In this document: positions 1 through 9,507 of the stretch, piece after piece
Layout of the letters: each line of letters starts with the position of its first letter
Numbering within the stretch: position 1 is the stretch's first letter
From: Caldilinea sp. CFX5
Lineage (GTDB): Bacteria; Chloroflexota; Anaerolineae; Caldilineales; Caldilineaceae
Reading direction: 5' to 3'
Assembly (NCBI GenBank): GCA_021405325.1
Contig: QWII01000017.1
Coordinates: 79,590-143,589, forward strand
Length of the DNA: 64,000 bases
Notes under the pieces: generated by a model
The model's database searches: none
What the model saw: the letters and a program-made list of their open reading frames with translations, nothing else
What the model was told of the DNA's origin: nothing
Translations under genes and position numbers: made by a program

Positions 1-1929
1 GGCAGTGGTACGACGGTTGGCGAAGCGCACAAATTAGGTGCAACTGTCTTAGGGCGCGATATTAATCCCATTGCTTGTGAAAGTGTACGCGTCGCTTTAG
101 GGCCACTCGATCCGCCAGCAATTCAACGCGCTTATGAACAACTGGCCGAAGGCGTGGGTGAACGGATTAGCGCCTTGTATCGCGCAAAAGATGCCGCTGG
201 GCAGCCGTGCGATGTGCTATACTATTTCTGGGTGAAAACCATCCCTTGTCCAACCTGTGCGTCAACAATTGATCTCTTTCCGACGCGAATCTTTGCCCAA
301 AATGCCTATCCGCAACGCAAGCCGGAGGTGCAAATTTGTTGTCCCCAATGCGATGCAATTTTTCCCGCCTTCCACACGCAAACAAGGGTTCATTGCCCAG
401 CTTGTCAATACCAATTTGATCCCAGACAAAGCACAGTACAAGGGGCAAAAGCGACCTGCCCGACTTGTCGCCAAAGCGTTTCAATTGCCCAGACGATCCA
501 GGCAGCAACGACGCCGCCAGCGCACCGGTTATATGCGAAATTAGTGCTGACAGCTTCTGGTGAAAAACAGTATTTGCCCATCACGGATGAAGATCGCGCT
601 GGTTACGCCCATTGCCAACAGCTTCTCGCCGAGGAAATTGCGGCACAGCGGGTCAAGTTGCCCAGCGCAACGCTGGCAATGGGCTATAATACGCGACAAG
701 CGCTAAACTATAATTATAAAGAATGGCGTGATTTTTTTAACGACCGTCAGCTTTTGGCCTTAGCCTGGCTCCACAATGGCATCGCCGAACTACCCGACCC
801 GCCGGTACGGGATCTCTTTTTTACCCTCTTTTCAAGCGTCCTTGAATTTAACAATCTTTTTGCTACCTACAAAGGGGAGGGTACAGGCGCAGTCAGGCAC
901 ATGTTTTCGCACCACATTCTAAAGCCGGAACGGCTACCCCTTGAAGCCAATGTTTGGGGTACTGCCAAAAGCTCCGGCTCCTTCTCAAATTTGTTTAGAA
1001 TCAAGGTGCAACGCACCGTTGACTATCGGACGGCTCCCTTTGAAGTTCATTTAAATGGTGTCGGCAAAGTCTTTAAAACCAGCCAGCCATTTTCCGGCAA
1101 GGTCGAAAATAGGTGGCCGATGCAAGGGAATTACCAGACACACGCGATCTATTTATCGTGCGCCAGTTCCGATAAAACGGACCTACCCGCTGAATCTATC
1201 GATTTTGTCGTGACTGACCCGCCCTTTTTTGATAATGTCCATTATTCGGAATTAGCGGATTTTTTCTTGTCGTGGCAAAGCTTAAAGCCACACGGCTTTA
1301 TTAGCGCGAGCGGGACAACACGCCATCCACAGGAAGTCCAAGACGTCGATGAAGAGCAGTTTACCCAGAAGCTAACCCAGGTATTGGCCGAATGTAACCG
1401 AATTTTAAAGCAGAATGGTTTATTAGTCTTTACCTATCATCATTCCCGCAATGCTGGTTGGGTTGCCTTGGGGAAAGCGTTAGTCGATGCTGGTTTTTCC
1501 GTCGTAAACGTCCATCCAATCAAAGCGGAAATGTCAGTTGCTACGCCGAAGACGCAAGCCGCCGAACCGATCCAACTCGATGTCATCTTTGTTTGCAAGA
1601 AAAGAATGGTCGATGATAGACCCGTACAAGCGCCTGAAGTAGCCTTTCCCAACGCGCGTTTCCATGCGCAACACAAGCTGGATCGACTTGCGGCGTGCGG
1701 CTTGAAGTTGTCGTATAATGATCGGAAGGTTGCGTTGTTGGGTCAATTGCTTGCGCAACTGGGGCCAGTGGCATCGGCGGCGGTCATGCAAAACGGTTTG
1801 ACGGCAATAGAAGCTTGCATTGATCAAGCAGTGACTGTTATGACAGCGCCAGAAGCACTACCGATGACGACAACCAAACCTGATGATGCTCATGAACTTG
1901 CCCAATTGTCTTTCTCATTTGCTGATTAG
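1..1929 (+). CDS. DNA adenine methyltransferase with zinc ribbons, 5' partial
   Basis: The frame is open from base 1, so the start lies outside the window. The first residues read GSGTT followed by GRDINP, the SAM-binding motif I region of an amino-methyltransferase. Catalytic motif IV is DPPF at about residue 406. Between them are four cysteine clusters (about residues 83-86, 113-117, 132-135, 153-156), which suggest one or two zinc ribbons. The order motif I, insert, DPPF resembles COG1743/DUF1156-type adenine methylases, some of which belong to anti-phage systems. Only unrelated metabolic genes follow, so any partner genes must lie upstream. The methyltransferase call is firm; the DUF1156 link and any defence role are inference. 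Confidence 0.8.
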   Translation, partial: GSGTTVGEAHKLGATVLGRDINPIACESVRVALGPLDPPAIQRAYEQLAEGVGERISALYRAKDAAGQPCDVLYYFWVKTIPCPTCASTIDLFPTRIFAQNAYPQRKPEVQICCPQCDAIFPAFHTQTRVHCPACQYQFDPRQSTVQGAKATCPTCRQSVSIAQTIQAATTPPAHRLYAKLVLTASGEKQYLPITDEDRAGYAHCQQLLAEEIAAQRVKLPSATLAMGYNTRQALNYNYKEWRDFFNDRQLLALAWLHNGIAELPDPPVRDLFFTLFSSVLEFNNLFATYKGEGTGAVRHMFSHHILKPERLPLEANVWGTAKSSGSFSNLFRIKVQRTVDYRTAPFEVHLNGVGKVFKTSQPFSGKVENRWPMQGNYQTHAIYLSCASSDKTDLPAESIDFVVTDPPFFDNVHYSELADFFLSWQSLKPHGFISASGTTRHPQEVQDVDEEQFTQKLTQVLAECNRILKQNGLLVFTYHHSRNAGWVALGKALVDAGFSVVNVHPIKAEMSVATPKTQAAEPIQLDVIFVCKKRMVDDRPVQAPEVAFPNARFHAQHKLDRLAACGLKLSYNDRKVALLGQLLAQLGPVASAAVMQNGLTAIEACIDQAVTVMTAPEALPMTTTKPDDAHELAQLSFSFAD

Positions 1930-1965
1930 CAGTACCAAAAACATTTGCAAAGGAAATAAAAAGTT

Positions 1966-3165
1966 ATGTTTGAAACATTTACACCCGCCCCCCCCGACGC
2001 CATTCTTGGCCTCACCGAAGCCTTCAAAAAAGATCCCAACCCCAAGAAGATCAACCTGGGCGTGGGCGTCTACAAAGATGCCCAGGGGCGCACCCCGGTG
2101 CTGGATTCGGTCAAGCGGGCGGAAGAGCGATTGCTTGCCAACGAAAACACCAAAAACTACCTAAGCATTGACGGCTCACCGGAATACGCGGCGGCGGTGC
2201 AGGAGTTGCTCTTTGGCGCGAACCATGAAATCCTCGCCAGCGGGCGTTCGGTGACAGCGCAAGCGCCGGGCGGCACGGGTGCGTTGCGGGTGGCGGCGGA
2301 CTTTATTGCCCGCATGTTCCCCGGCGCACGGGTCTGGCTCAGCGACCCGACCTGGCCCAACCACCCCAGCGTCTTCAAGGCGGCGGGTCTCGAAGTCGGC
2401 ACCTACCCCTATTTTGACGCGGCGGCCAACGGCGTGAAATTTGATGCCATGTTGGCGGCGATCCGAGCCATGCCGGCGGGCGATGTGTTGCTACTGCATG
2501 GCTGCTGTCACAACCCGACCGGCGCGGATCTGACCGTGGCCCAGTGGCAACAGATCGCCGACATGGTGGCCGAGCGCAAATTGCTGCCGCTCATCGACTT
2601 TGCCTATCAAGGCTTTGGCGACGGGCTGGAAGAAGACGCCGCCGGGATGCGCGTCCTATGCCGATCGGGGCAGGAGTTGCTGATTGCCAGTTCTTTCTCC
2701 AAAAACTTTGGCCTCTACAATGAGCGGGTCGGTGCGCTGACGCTGGTCGCCAAGACGGCGCAAGGGGCGGAGTTAGCCTTAGGCCACATCAAACTGGCGA
2801 TTCGCGCCAACTACTCCAACCCGCCGGCCCACGGCGCCGCCATCGTCACCACCATCCTGCGCGACCCGGCCTTGCGCGCCCAATGGGAGCAGGAAGTGGC
2901 GGAGATGCGCGACCGCATTAACCAGATGCGCCACCTCTTTGTCGAAACGCTCAACGAAAAGGGGGTGCAGCGGGACTTTTCGTTTATCGCCCGTCAACGG
3001 GGCATGTTCTCCTTCTCCGGCCTCACGCCCGATCATGTCAAGGCGCTGCGCGAGCAACACGCCGTCTACATCGTCGGCAGCGGTCGCATCAGCGTCGCCG
3101 GCATGACGGAGGGGAATATGGACGCATTGTGTACGGCGATTGCAGCGGTGTTGGCTGGTCGGTAA
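1966..3165 (+). CDS. aspC: Aspartate/aromatic aminotransferase (class I, PLP)
   Basis: 399 residues, the usual length for the AspC/TyrB subgroup. It transfers the amino group between aspartate or aromatic amino acids and 2-oxoglutarate, using pyridoxal phosphate in the cytoplasm. Visible signatures are HGCCHNPTG (the NPTG loop), [10 protein letters not shown], and [15 protein letters not shown], which contains the Schiff-base lysine and the family's GLYNERVG stretch. The start ATG follows an AAGGA about 11 bases upstream. It lies 36 bases after the methyltransferase stop but looks functionally unrelated. The sequence does not separate aspartate from aromatic preference. Confidence 0.93.
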   Translation: MFETFTPAPPDAILGLTEAFKKDPNPKKINLGVGVYKDAQGRTPVLDSVKRAEERLLANENTKNYLSIDGSPEYAAAVQELLFGANHEILASGRSVTAQAPGGTGALRVAADFIARMFPGARVWLSDPTWPNHPSVFKAAGLEVGTYPYFDAAANGVKFDAMLAAIRAMPAGDVLLLHGCCHNPTGADLTVAQWQQIADMVAERKLLPLIDFAYQGFGDGLEEDAAGMRVLCRSGQELLIASSFSKNFGLYNERVGALTLVAKTAQGAELALGHIKLAIRANYSNPPAHGAAIVTTILRDPALRAQWEQEVAEMRDRINQMRHLFVETLNEKGVQRDFSFIARQRGMFSFSGLTPDHVKALREQHAVYIVGSGRISVAGMTEGNMDALCTAIAAVLAGR

Positions 3166-3178
3166 GGGTTGGGCGAGG

Positions 3179-3268
3179 AACACTACAGCGGATGAAGGCG
3201 GGAACGGATGTACGTCAAGCCCCCGATCACGACGGATATCAGCTACCGCCTTCATCCGCTGTAGTGTT
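3179..3268. repeat. Inverted repeat, 23-bp perfect arms
   Basis: Arms 3179-3201 and 3246-3268 are exact reverse complements around a 44-base loop. The outer arm begins AACACTACAGCGGAT, a core shared with palindromes near 25521, 37270 and 57901. It sits between the aminotransferase stop and the pseudouridine synthase start. No U-run follows, so it is not an ordinary terminator. Confidence 0.9.
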
Positions 3269-3288
3269 GCGCTTGCACAGGTCATATC

Positions 3289-4149
3289 ATGCAAGTCGAT
3301 ATTCAAGGACTACCAAAGCCCACCCGCCTTGATCGCTTCCTGCGCGACCGCTTTCCTGATTGGGGGCGGCAGGCGGTGCAACAATTGATCACGGCCAAGG
3401 GGGTCAAGGTCAACGGACGGGCCGTATGGCTGGCATCGTGGCAGGTGCAGAATGGCGACCGCATCGAGATTGCCCAGCCGCCGGCGGCCAAACCGGCCCC
3501 CTTCCAACACTTTGAAAATCGCTGGCTGATCGCCGCTGAGGACGACTTGATTGTCGTCAACAAACCGGAGGGTCTCCTCTCGGAAGCGCCCCCCATGCGA
3601 GACGCCGCCAATCTACTCGATCTGGCCAAGGCGCGCTTTGGTGAGTTGATCCTCTTCCACCGCCTCGACCGTGATACCTCCGGCGTGGTGCTGTTGACAC
3701 GACCGGGGCCGATCAACCAGTACCTTGATCATGCTTTCAAAGAGGGGTCGGTGCAGAAGGAATACCTGGCCGTTGTCGCGAAACCTAATCAGTTGGCGAC
3801 CAGCGGCGTCATTGACGCTCGTCTAGACAGCCATGCCCAACGACGCGACATGATGACCGTGGTGATGCGCGGCGGCAAAGCGGCGGTGACCCGCTATGCC
3901 ATTGTGGCGGAAAGTCCAACCCGCCAGTTGGTGCGCCTCTGGCCGGAAACAGGGCGCACTCATCAACTGCGCGTCCATCTGGCTTACCTGGGCGCGCCAA
4001 TCCTGGGGGATCGGCTCTATGGGCGGGCAGATAGCGCCAAACGATTGCTGCTACACGCCCAGCGGATTACCCTGCCGGCGCACGGTGACTTTCCTGAGCG
4101 TAGCTATGAAGCGCCCATACCACCGGAATTTAACATAGCACTGACATGA
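3289..4149 (+). CDS. RluA-family RNA pseudouridine synthase
   Basis: 286 residues. The N-terminal ~70 residues look like an S4 RNA-binding domain (RLDRFLRDRFPDWGR, then VKVNG). The catalytic domain carries HRLDRDTSG with the catalytic aspartate, preceded by VVNKPEG and followed by GRTHQLRVHL and ILGDRLYG, all RluA-family hallmarks. It isomerises uridine to pseudouridine in rRNA or tRNA; the target site cannot be read from sequence. The next gene starts 29 bases later on the same strand. Confidence 0.93.
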   Translation: MQVDIQGLPKPTRLDRFLRDRFPDWGRQAVQQLITAKGVKVNGRAVWLASWQVQNGDRIEIAQPPAAKPAPFQHFENRWLIAAEDDLIVVNKPEGLLSEAPPMRDAANLLDLAKARFGELILFHRLDRDTSGVVLLTRPGPINQYLDHAFKEGSVQKEYLAVVAKPNQLATSGVIDARLDSHAQRRDMMTVVMRGGKAAVTRYAIVAESPTRQLVRLWPETGRTHQLRVHLAYLGAPILGDRLYGRADSAKRLLLHAQRITLPAHGDFPERSYEAPIPPEFNIALT

Positions 4150-4177
4150 GCTTTTTTCCAACAGCAGGAGAACGTTT

Positions 4178-5170
4178 ATGAACGGCAAGCAAAGTACGCA
4201 GGATGTAACCGATGCGGCGTTGGGTGCGCTTCTGGGCGCCTGTGTCGGCGATGCCGCCGGGGCCGTGCTGGAATTTCGGGATCCGCCCACGCCAGCCGAT
4301 GTTGCCTGGGCCATGACCATGCCCGGCGGCGGCGTTTGGGGCGTGGCGCCGGGGCAGATTACCGATGATAGCGAACTGATGCTTTGTCTGGCGCAGGCAT
4401 TGGCGGAAAGCCCGACCTTTGATCTGGAACGGATTGCCCGCAACTATACGGCGTGGATCGACTCGCCGCCCTTTGACATTGGCACGACGACCAGCCGTTC
4501 ATTGGGCGCCGTGCGCGGCGTTCCCGCTTCCTATGCCGCCACGATGACCCAAGCGGCGGCGCGCCACTGCATGGAGTCTAAGTCGAATGGCAGTTTGATG
4601 CGCGCCACCCCACTGGGCGTTTGGGGCAGACGGTTGTCGGCGGCGGCGTTGGCCGATTGTGCGCGCCTGGATTCTTGCCTTTCCCACCCCAACCCAAACT
4701 GTTGGCAGGCGGTGGCCTGTTATAGCATTGCCATTGCCCACCTGCTAAACCACTTGGGTGATCGCCAGGGCGCCTTTGCGGCGGCGCAAACATGGGCGCG
4801 GGTCAATGCCAACACCGAAGTGCAAAGCTGGCTCACCGATGCCCAGCAGAACCGGCCCACCCCCTACACGCCGCAAATCGGCTTTGTGCGCATTGGCTTC
4901 ACCCACGCCTTTCGTCACCTGTGGCTCGGCACCGACTTTGTCACTGCGCTGGCGGAAACGCTGGCCGGCGGCGGTGATACCGACACCAATGCCTGTATCG
5001 TCGGTGGCTTGCTGGGTGCGACGTGTGGCGCTGAAGCGATCCCCTTGTCCATGCGCCAGGCTGTCCTCACTTGTGACACCAGCAAGGGTCGCCTGCGCCC
5101 GGCCTTTCTCCACTCCAGCCAACTCCCCACCCTCGTCACAAAAATGCTTACAATTGTAGGCGAATCGTAA
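4178..5170 (+). CDS. ADP-ribosylglycohydrolase family protein
   Basis: 330 residues. The pattern GALLGACVGDAAG at the N-terminus, ITDDSELML about 50 residues later, and GGDTDTNACIVGGLLGA near the C-terminus are the three acidic metal-binding motifs of the DraG/ARH fold, which uses two magnesium ions to release ADP-ribose from modified targets. The ATG is preceded by AGGAGA. No ADP-ribosyltransferase gene is seen nearby, so the substrate is unknown; some relatives act on free ADP-ribosylated small molecules or crystallin-like targets. Confidence 0.9.
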   Translation: MNGKQSTQDVTDAALGALLGACVGDAAGAVLEFRDPPTPADVAWAMTMPGGGVWGVAPGQITDDSELMLCLAQALAESPTFDLERIARNYTAWIDSPPFDIGTTTSRSLGAVRGVPASYAATMTQAAARHCMESKSNGSLMRATPLGVWGRRLSAAALADCARLDSCLSHPNPNCWQAVACYSIAIAHLLNHLGDRQGAFAAAQTWARVNANTEVQSWLTDAQQNRPTPYTPQIGFVRIGFTHAFRHLWLGTDFVTALAETLAGGGDTDTNACIVGGLLGATCGAEAIPLSMRQAVLTCDTSKGRLRPAFLHSSQLPTLVTKMLTIVGES

Positions 5171-5365
5171 GCATCGAAAACGCCTTTCTTCTGCTAAACT
5201 ACCAACAAAGCTTCGTCTCACCTTTTGGCAAGCGCAGGGACCAATAAAATTTACAATTTCCGGTTACCAAATGACTTAAGCTGTAGCTAAGGCCGCAGAA
5301 TGAGGAGCACGCATGATCACCCTGTCGCCTTATGATAAAAATCAGTAGCAAAGGAAGGATAAACC
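5171..5365. other. Intergenic leader without recognised element
   Basis: 195 bases between the ADP-ribosylglycohydrolase and the DUF3754 gene. I see no convincing promoter, palindrome or known riboswitch. It is more AT-rich than the flanking genes and ends in the ribosome binding site AAGGAAGGA before a GTG start. Confidence 0.4.
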
Positions 5366-6709
5366 GTGGAGACGCCTCCTGTAACGGTGGAACGAGAATC
5401 CTTTATTCCCTATACGCGTGAAGAGTTAGTCGATCTCTGTCTGGCCGACGGCAAGCTGTGTGAGGAAGGCAGCGCCCAATTTCGCGCCTTTGCCGAACTG
5501 CTGGCGGCCTATTACAACTTTCAATTCCACGGGCAACTGGAAACCCTGAAAAGCAACTTCGCCCCCTTTGACCCCGATCAGGTCGAGCAGCTCACGGCGC
5601 AGAAGAAGCGCATTCGCCCTGCTGTGACCGGTGAACTCAAGGCGGATCGCTTTTTTACGGCCTTGCGCGAGACGTTGGAATGCGCCAACTATCGCGCCTT
5701 GGATGATATGGCAATCCAGGACGCGATTGCCAACTCGGCCTTGATCGATCTAAAAGCCGAGGTCGACTTTAATGACTTTGACCAGGTGGTCTTCTACTAC
5801 CGCGGCGCAACGCCGACCGAGTTGACGGTCCCCTGGCTCTATGTGTTGAAACGCACGCTGCAAACCGAGGTCTTCGCCCAGGTGGTGTTGGGCATTAAAT
5901 TCAAAGAGGCCGACTATTTTCAGGAACGCAAAGTCAAGGTGGACAAGCTCAATTTTACGCCGGGCTTGATCTATCTCTACATGTACAAAAACATTCCCCG
6001 CCATGATCTGGAATTGCTCTTTCCCAATGTCCAGTTGAACATGAACCTACTCGACCGGGCGCTCTTTGTGCTGCCGGCCTTGGGCGCGGGCATTTCAGTC
6101 CTCTACAAGCTCTCGTCCAGTATTATCTTGATTCTTGGTCTGCTGATTCTCCTGACATTGGGACCGTCCTATCTCTCCTGGCTCAGCTTGAATGAGGCGC
6201 AAGTCGAGGATCACACACCGATTCTCTTTGCCTTTTTTACCCTCTCGGTGGCGTTGGGTGGCTTTGCCTACAAGCAATATTCCAGCTATCAGACGCGGCG
6301 CATGAAATTTATGAAAGATGTGCTGGATACGCTCTTCTTCAAAAATGTCGCGTCCAGCAGCAGCGTCTTTCATAGTGTGATCGATGCGGCCGAAGAAGAG
6401 GAGACCAAAGAGGTGTTGCTGGTCTACTATCACCTGCTCACTAGCCCCGAACCGTTAACGCCTGGTTTGCTGGATCGCAAGATCGAACGTTGGCTGGCGC
6501 AGAAGGGCGCCGCCAATGTCAACTTTGATGTCGAGCGCACCATTGACCACATGCGCGACATTTCGGTCTGGTGCGGCACAGGTGAACGCCACGCCGATGA
6601 CAGTGCATTGCTGACAGTTGATGAGATTGGCTATTGCCGTCCCCTCTCGCTGACCGAGGCGAAACGGTTGCTGGATCGGTTGTGGGATAATTTGTTTCAG
6701 TATGCGTGA
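5366..6709 (+). CDS. DUF3754 (TMEM143-like) membrane protein
   Basis: 447 residues from a GTG start with a strong AAGGAAGGA upstream. The stretch MYKNIPRHDLELLFP near residue 211 is the family signature of DUF3754, related to eukaryotic TMEM143. Two hydrophobic segments follow (about residues 232-275 and 288-305), leaving a soluble N-terminal half and a C-terminal tail of about 140 residues. The function of the family is not established; it appears to stand alone here. The stop codon overlaps the GCGTGAT word repeat that fills the next gap. Confidence 0.82.
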   Translation: METPPVTVERESFIPYTREELVDLCLADGKLCEEGSAQFRAFAELLAAYYNFQFHGQLETLKSNFAPFDPDQVEQLTAQKKRIRPAVTGELKADRFFTALRETLECANYRALDDMAIQDAIANSALIDLKAEVDFNDFDQVVFYYRGATPTELTVPWLYVLKRTLQTEVFAQVVLGIKFKEADYFQERKVKVDKLNFTPGLIYLYMYKNIPRHDLELLFPNVQLNMNLLDRALFVLPALGAGISVLYKLSSSIILILGLLILLTLGPSYLSWLSLNEAQVEDHTPILFAFFTLSVALGGFAYKQYSSYQTRRMKFMKDVLDTLFFKNVASSSSVFHSVIDAAEEEETKEVLLVYYHLLTSPEPLTPGLLDRKIERWLAQKGAANVNFDVERTIDHMRDISVWCGTGERHADDSALLTVDEIGYCRPLSLTEAKRLLDRLWDNLFQYA

Positions 6710-6790
6710 TGCGTGCTGCGTGCTGCGTGAACTGACACTGTGCTGACGATTTCTTGCCGCCTGCTACTTGCCACCTGCCACCTGCTTACG
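6703..6790. repeat. Word repeat (GCGTGATGCGTGCTG; GCCACCTGCCACCTGC)
   Basis: Two runs of short tandem words follow the DUF3754 gene: GCGTG(A/C)T-type words at 6703-6730 and GCCACCTGC-type words at 6754-6785. There is no complementary second arm, unlike most of the word hairpins in this window. The same GCGTGATGCGTGTTGCG words recur at 14410, 27890 and 42730. Confidence 0.75.
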
Positions 6791-6803
6791 TCATAATGGT
6801 GGC

Positions 6804-7652
6804 ATGAATACTTTACTTGTTCTTTCGTATGTGCAGGCGCGGCAACTGGTAACGGCATGGCAAAAGGGCATCAGTGAGCCGACCATTTCGCTTGACCTGA
6901 ACCTGACGCAGTCAACGGTGCGCTGTTACGACAAAGGCGTTGCGTTAACGGCCACGACATTTCTAGATTGGTCGCAATTGGCAACGATTGCGGCGGACGA
7001 GAATAGCTGCTTTCTGATCAAAGCAGGTCAAGCCGAAAAGATTCAACGCTTTTCCGAAGAGACCAACCGTTATTACAGTCTCTACCCCACTACCAGCGCA
7101 CCGACGCTCCTCATCTCCGGCATCGCCATGCATCGCATCAAGGAGAGCAATCCGCACCAGGATACGCTGGCGAAGGTAAACACCATCAAGCCCATTACCG
7201 GTCGTGTGCTGGATACGACCACCGGCTTGGGCTACACCGCCATTCAAGCCGTCAAAAGCGCCGACCATCTCATCACCGTTGAACTAGACCCGGCTGTGCT
7301 TGAAGTGGCGCGGTGCAACCCCTGGTCACAGGCGCTCTTTACCACCCCCACCATCGAACAGCGCATCGGCGACAGCGACGACGTGATCCGCACCTTCGCC
7401 GATAACAGCTTCGACCGCATCCTCCACGACCCGCCGATGTTTAACCTCGCTGGTCATCTCTATGGCGCTGATTTTTATCGTGAATTGTATCGGGTGCTCG
7501 ACAAGCGAGGTCGCCTCTTTCATTATATAGCTAATCCCGATAGCAAATCCGGGGCGACAATTACGCGTGGGGTCATGCGGCGGCTGGAAGAGGTGGGTTT
7601 TCAACGGGTCACGCGCCGGCCAGAGGCGTTTGGGGTGATTGCGTTCAAATAA
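6804..7652 (+). CDS. SAM-dependent methyltransferase-like protein (COG2521-like)
   Basis: 282 residues from the ATG at 6804; an upstream in-frame ATG at 6768 would add residues encoded by repeat words, so I prefer the later start. The second half is a Rossmann methyltransferase: [12 protein letters not shown] (motif I), ITVELDP (motif II acid), [12 protein letters not shown] (motif IV), then a strand/helix tail. The first ~110 residues form an extra domain. It resembles the 'predicted archaeal methyltransferase' group COG2521. Substrate unknown. Confidence 0.72.
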   Translation: MNTLLVLSYVQARQLVTAWQKGISEPTISLDLNLTQSTVRCYDKGVALTATTFLDWSQLATIAADENSCFLIKAGQAEKIQRFSEETNRYYSLYPTTSAPTLLISGIAMHRIKESNPHQDTLAKVNTIKPITGRVLDTTTGLGYTAIQAVKSADHLITVELDPAVLEVARCNPWSQALFTTPTIEQRIGDSDDVIRTFADNSFDRILHDPPMFNLAGHLYGADFYRELYRVLDKRGRLFHYIANPDSKSGATITRGVMRRLEEVGFQRVTRRPEAFGVIAFK

Positions 7653-7699
7653 AGATTTTTATCCTTGCATTTTTACCATGTCATAGATAAAATACAAGG

Positions 7700-8447
7700 A
7701 TGATTCAACGCAAAATTCTCTCTACCGTCCTAAGCGCCCTCGAACGTCAAGCCGCCGTTGCTATTAGATGACGACAGTTTGGCCTGGCGCAAAGATTTTA
7801 TTCGCACCTATCTGGAGCGGGATATTCCCCAATTTGGCCCCCGCACCCCGGCAGAAATCTTGGAACGCCTTTGGACCATGTTGGCGCATAGCCAGGGTGC
7901 GCTGCTCAATGCCTCGGCCCTGGCTTCCGCGTTGTCCATGAGCAGCCAAAGCATCACGCGCTATGTTGATCTGCTGGCCGATCTCTTGCTGATTCGGCGC
8001 TTGCCCCCCTTTTACACCAACACGGGCAAACGGCTGGTAAAATCGCCCAAAACCTATGTGCGCGACAGCGGATTGGTTCATGCGCTGCTGGGTCTTGGTG
8101 ATCTCAATATGCTGGCCGGCCATCCGGTTGTCGGCATGAGTTGGGAGGGCTTTGTGATTGAGAATTTGATCGCCGCCGCGCCCACGCAGACAAAATTTTC
8201 TTTCTACCGCACCGCCGCCGGCGCTGAAATTGATCTTCTGCTGGAACTGCCCGGCGGCGAAGTATGGGCAGTTGAAATCAAACGCGGACTGGCCCCCGCG
8301 TTGGAAAAAGGCTTTCATCACGCCCGCGCCGACCTGAAGCCAGCGCGCTGCTTCGTGGTCTATTCAGGACAGGATCGCTACCCGCTGGCCGAGGGCGTCG
8401 AGATGATCAGCCTCTATACGCTGGCGCAGCTACTTGCGACTTTGTAG
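7700..8447 (+). pseudogene. AAA ATPase/DUF4143 gene with internal deletion
   Basis: The ATG at 7700 encodes MIQRKILSTVLSALERQAAVA, the usual N-terminus of the AAA_14/DUF4143 ATPase family just before its P-loop. The frame then stops at once (TGA at 7769). In another frame, from about 7758, the sequence resumes as LLLDDDSLAWRKDFIRTYLERDIP, which belongs about 150 residues downstream in that family, and continues through the DUF4143 nuclease-like domain (EIDLLLELPGGEVWAVEIKRG). The whole ATPase core, including Walker A and B, is missing. A TTG at 7758 could start a 229-residue DUF4143-only product, but I call this a deletion-derived pseudogene. Confidence 0.8.
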
Positions 8448-8456
8448 ATGTATAGT

Positions 8457-8486
8457 CGTAGGGGCGTACCCTTGCGGTCGCCCCGT
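8457..8486. repeat. GGGGCG...CGCCCC hairpin
   Basis: GGGGCGTACC and GGTCGCCCC pair around CTTGC directly after the DUF4143 remnant. It could terminate transcription, but no U-run follows, so it may be a small palindromic repeat. Confidence 0.5.
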
Positions 8487-8587
8487 TTGGGGAGGCTAAA
8501 AAGGTTGACTTTCAGTATAATGTGTGATACCATTTTAATTGTACGACCGAACCGTTTGACGACGGTGTAGGCCGCTCCATATGGAAC

Positions 8588-8619
8588 TAAGAGGCTCTCA
8601 CAGATGTGAGGGCCTCTTA
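8588..8619. terminator. Hairpin at the 3' end of the DUF3800 remnant
   Basis: TAAGAGGC-T-CTCAC and GTGAG-G-GCCTCTTA form a 32-base stem-loop with loop AGAT. The right edge contains the stop codon of the minus-strand DUF3800 gene. No long U-run is present on either strand, so the terminator call is tentative. Confidence 0.5.
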
Positions 8620-9162
8620 TGTTATTGGGTAGATCACTTCCTTTATAACGTGTGTAACTGTTTCCTGACCAATACGTATAAAGGATTCAATCGGGTTTTC
8701 AGTGCGATGGATATAGTGTGTTGAGTAAGCCAGTACATCGGCCAACTGAATCATCTTAGATGCTTTGGAGTCAACAAATATGGGTGACTCTACAATACCT
8801 GCGCCGGCATACGAGCGTTCTTGATCGTACTTTCTGGCGTAGCGATTAACAATTTGTGCAACATGTCTGTCGGGCGCACCATCAAAGTAGATCAACCCTG
8901 TAACCAACCGCTCACTTCTATAGCTTTCATCAAGCAGGCGTTGTTCAATGGCTGATAGAAATGTTTCCCAGGTGAGCAACCGTAGGTTTTTGGTGAAAGT
9001 TTGCGGCCTCCACTCAGGATGACGTGCGATAAATGCGGCTTTCGATTGTACAACAATAACACGGGAAACTTTACTATCAAAGATCAGCGTCACAAGGTTA
9101 TCATAAACCCATTGTACCTCATCAGGCTTTAACCGAAGTCGGAAAGCGCCGCCTTGGTGCAT
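8617..9162 (-). pseudogene. DUF3800 protein, N-terminally truncated
   Basis: 181 residues from an internal ATG. The C-terminus reads PIFVDSKASKMIQLADVLAY, the conserved end of DUF3800 proteins, whose N-terminus normally carries a DESG motif. In-frame sequence continues upstream of 9162 as HEIRLYGSELF (a typical internal DUF3800 segment) and then meets a TAA at about 9200, so roughly the first 50-60 residues, including DESG, are absent. Nothing like DESG is visible in the 300 bases beyond. The family resembles RNase H-like nucleases and often sits in accessory regions. Confidence 0.7.
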
Positions 9163-9353
9163 AAACAGTTCCGAACCATATAAACGAATTTCATGTTGTT
9201 ACCATAGGAGAGAGTTGAAATGTCAATTGACCTTACGATTTCCTATCGTACACTATACACCATCAACTGCCAAACCGAGTGATTGCCGCAACGCGATCCG
9301 ACTGTGTACCAATTATAAGGGTAATCAGCGCGTAAGGGCGAATCCGCCGACCA

Positions 9354-9423
9354 GAGCGTGCGTTGCACCGGTCAGACAATGGCGCTACCCTGTGAACATC
9401 CATGACCCGTGCAACGCACGCTC
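9354..9423. repeat. Palindrome, 15-bp perfect arms (21 with one mismatch)
   Basis: GAGCGTGCGTTGCAC (9354-9368) pairs exactly with 9409-9423; the next six bases pair with one mismatch, leaving a 28-base loop. It lies immediately upstream of the nitroreductase promoter candidate. Confidence 0.85.
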
Positions 9424-9454
9424 CTTGCCCGCCCCTTTCAACCCATGCTATACT

Positions 9455-9483
9455 AAATTCAGGCGTCCCGATGGGACAGGTTT
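9455..9483. promoter_or_regulatory. Dyad GTCCCNATGGGAC, copy 1
   Basis: This 29-base segment matches 58180-58208 at 25 of 29 positions and centres on GTCCCGATGGGAC. Here it starts one base after the -10 hexamer candidate TATACT, where a repressor or a leader RNA element could act. The other copy abuts the 3' end of a phytanoyl-CoA dioxygenase gene, so it may instead be a dispersed repeat. Confidence 0.45.
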
Positions 9484-9507
9484 ACGCTGTGATGAGGAGG
9501 ATAACGC

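Larger units (their letters stand above)
9163..9507. other. Intergenic region with hairpin, promoter and dyad
   Basis: Between the DUF3800 remnant and the nitroreductase. It holds an imperfect 70-base palindrome (9354-9423), a possible promoter (TTGCCC 9425-9430, TATACT 9449-9454, spacing 18), and the dyad GTCCCGATGGGAC (9465-9477) inside a 29-bp segment repeated near 58180. The first ~150 bases show nothing recognisable. Confidence 0.6.

Noticed and set aside
5171..5365. Possible riboswitch before the DUF3754 gene
   Set aside because: GC-rich stretches hint at structure but do not match the conserved cores of TPP, cobalamin, SAM or c-di-GMP riboswitches that I can recall.
8505..8521. TTGACT/TATAAT pair as a promoter
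   Set aside because: The two hexamers are only five bases apart, so they cannot be a -35/-10 pair.
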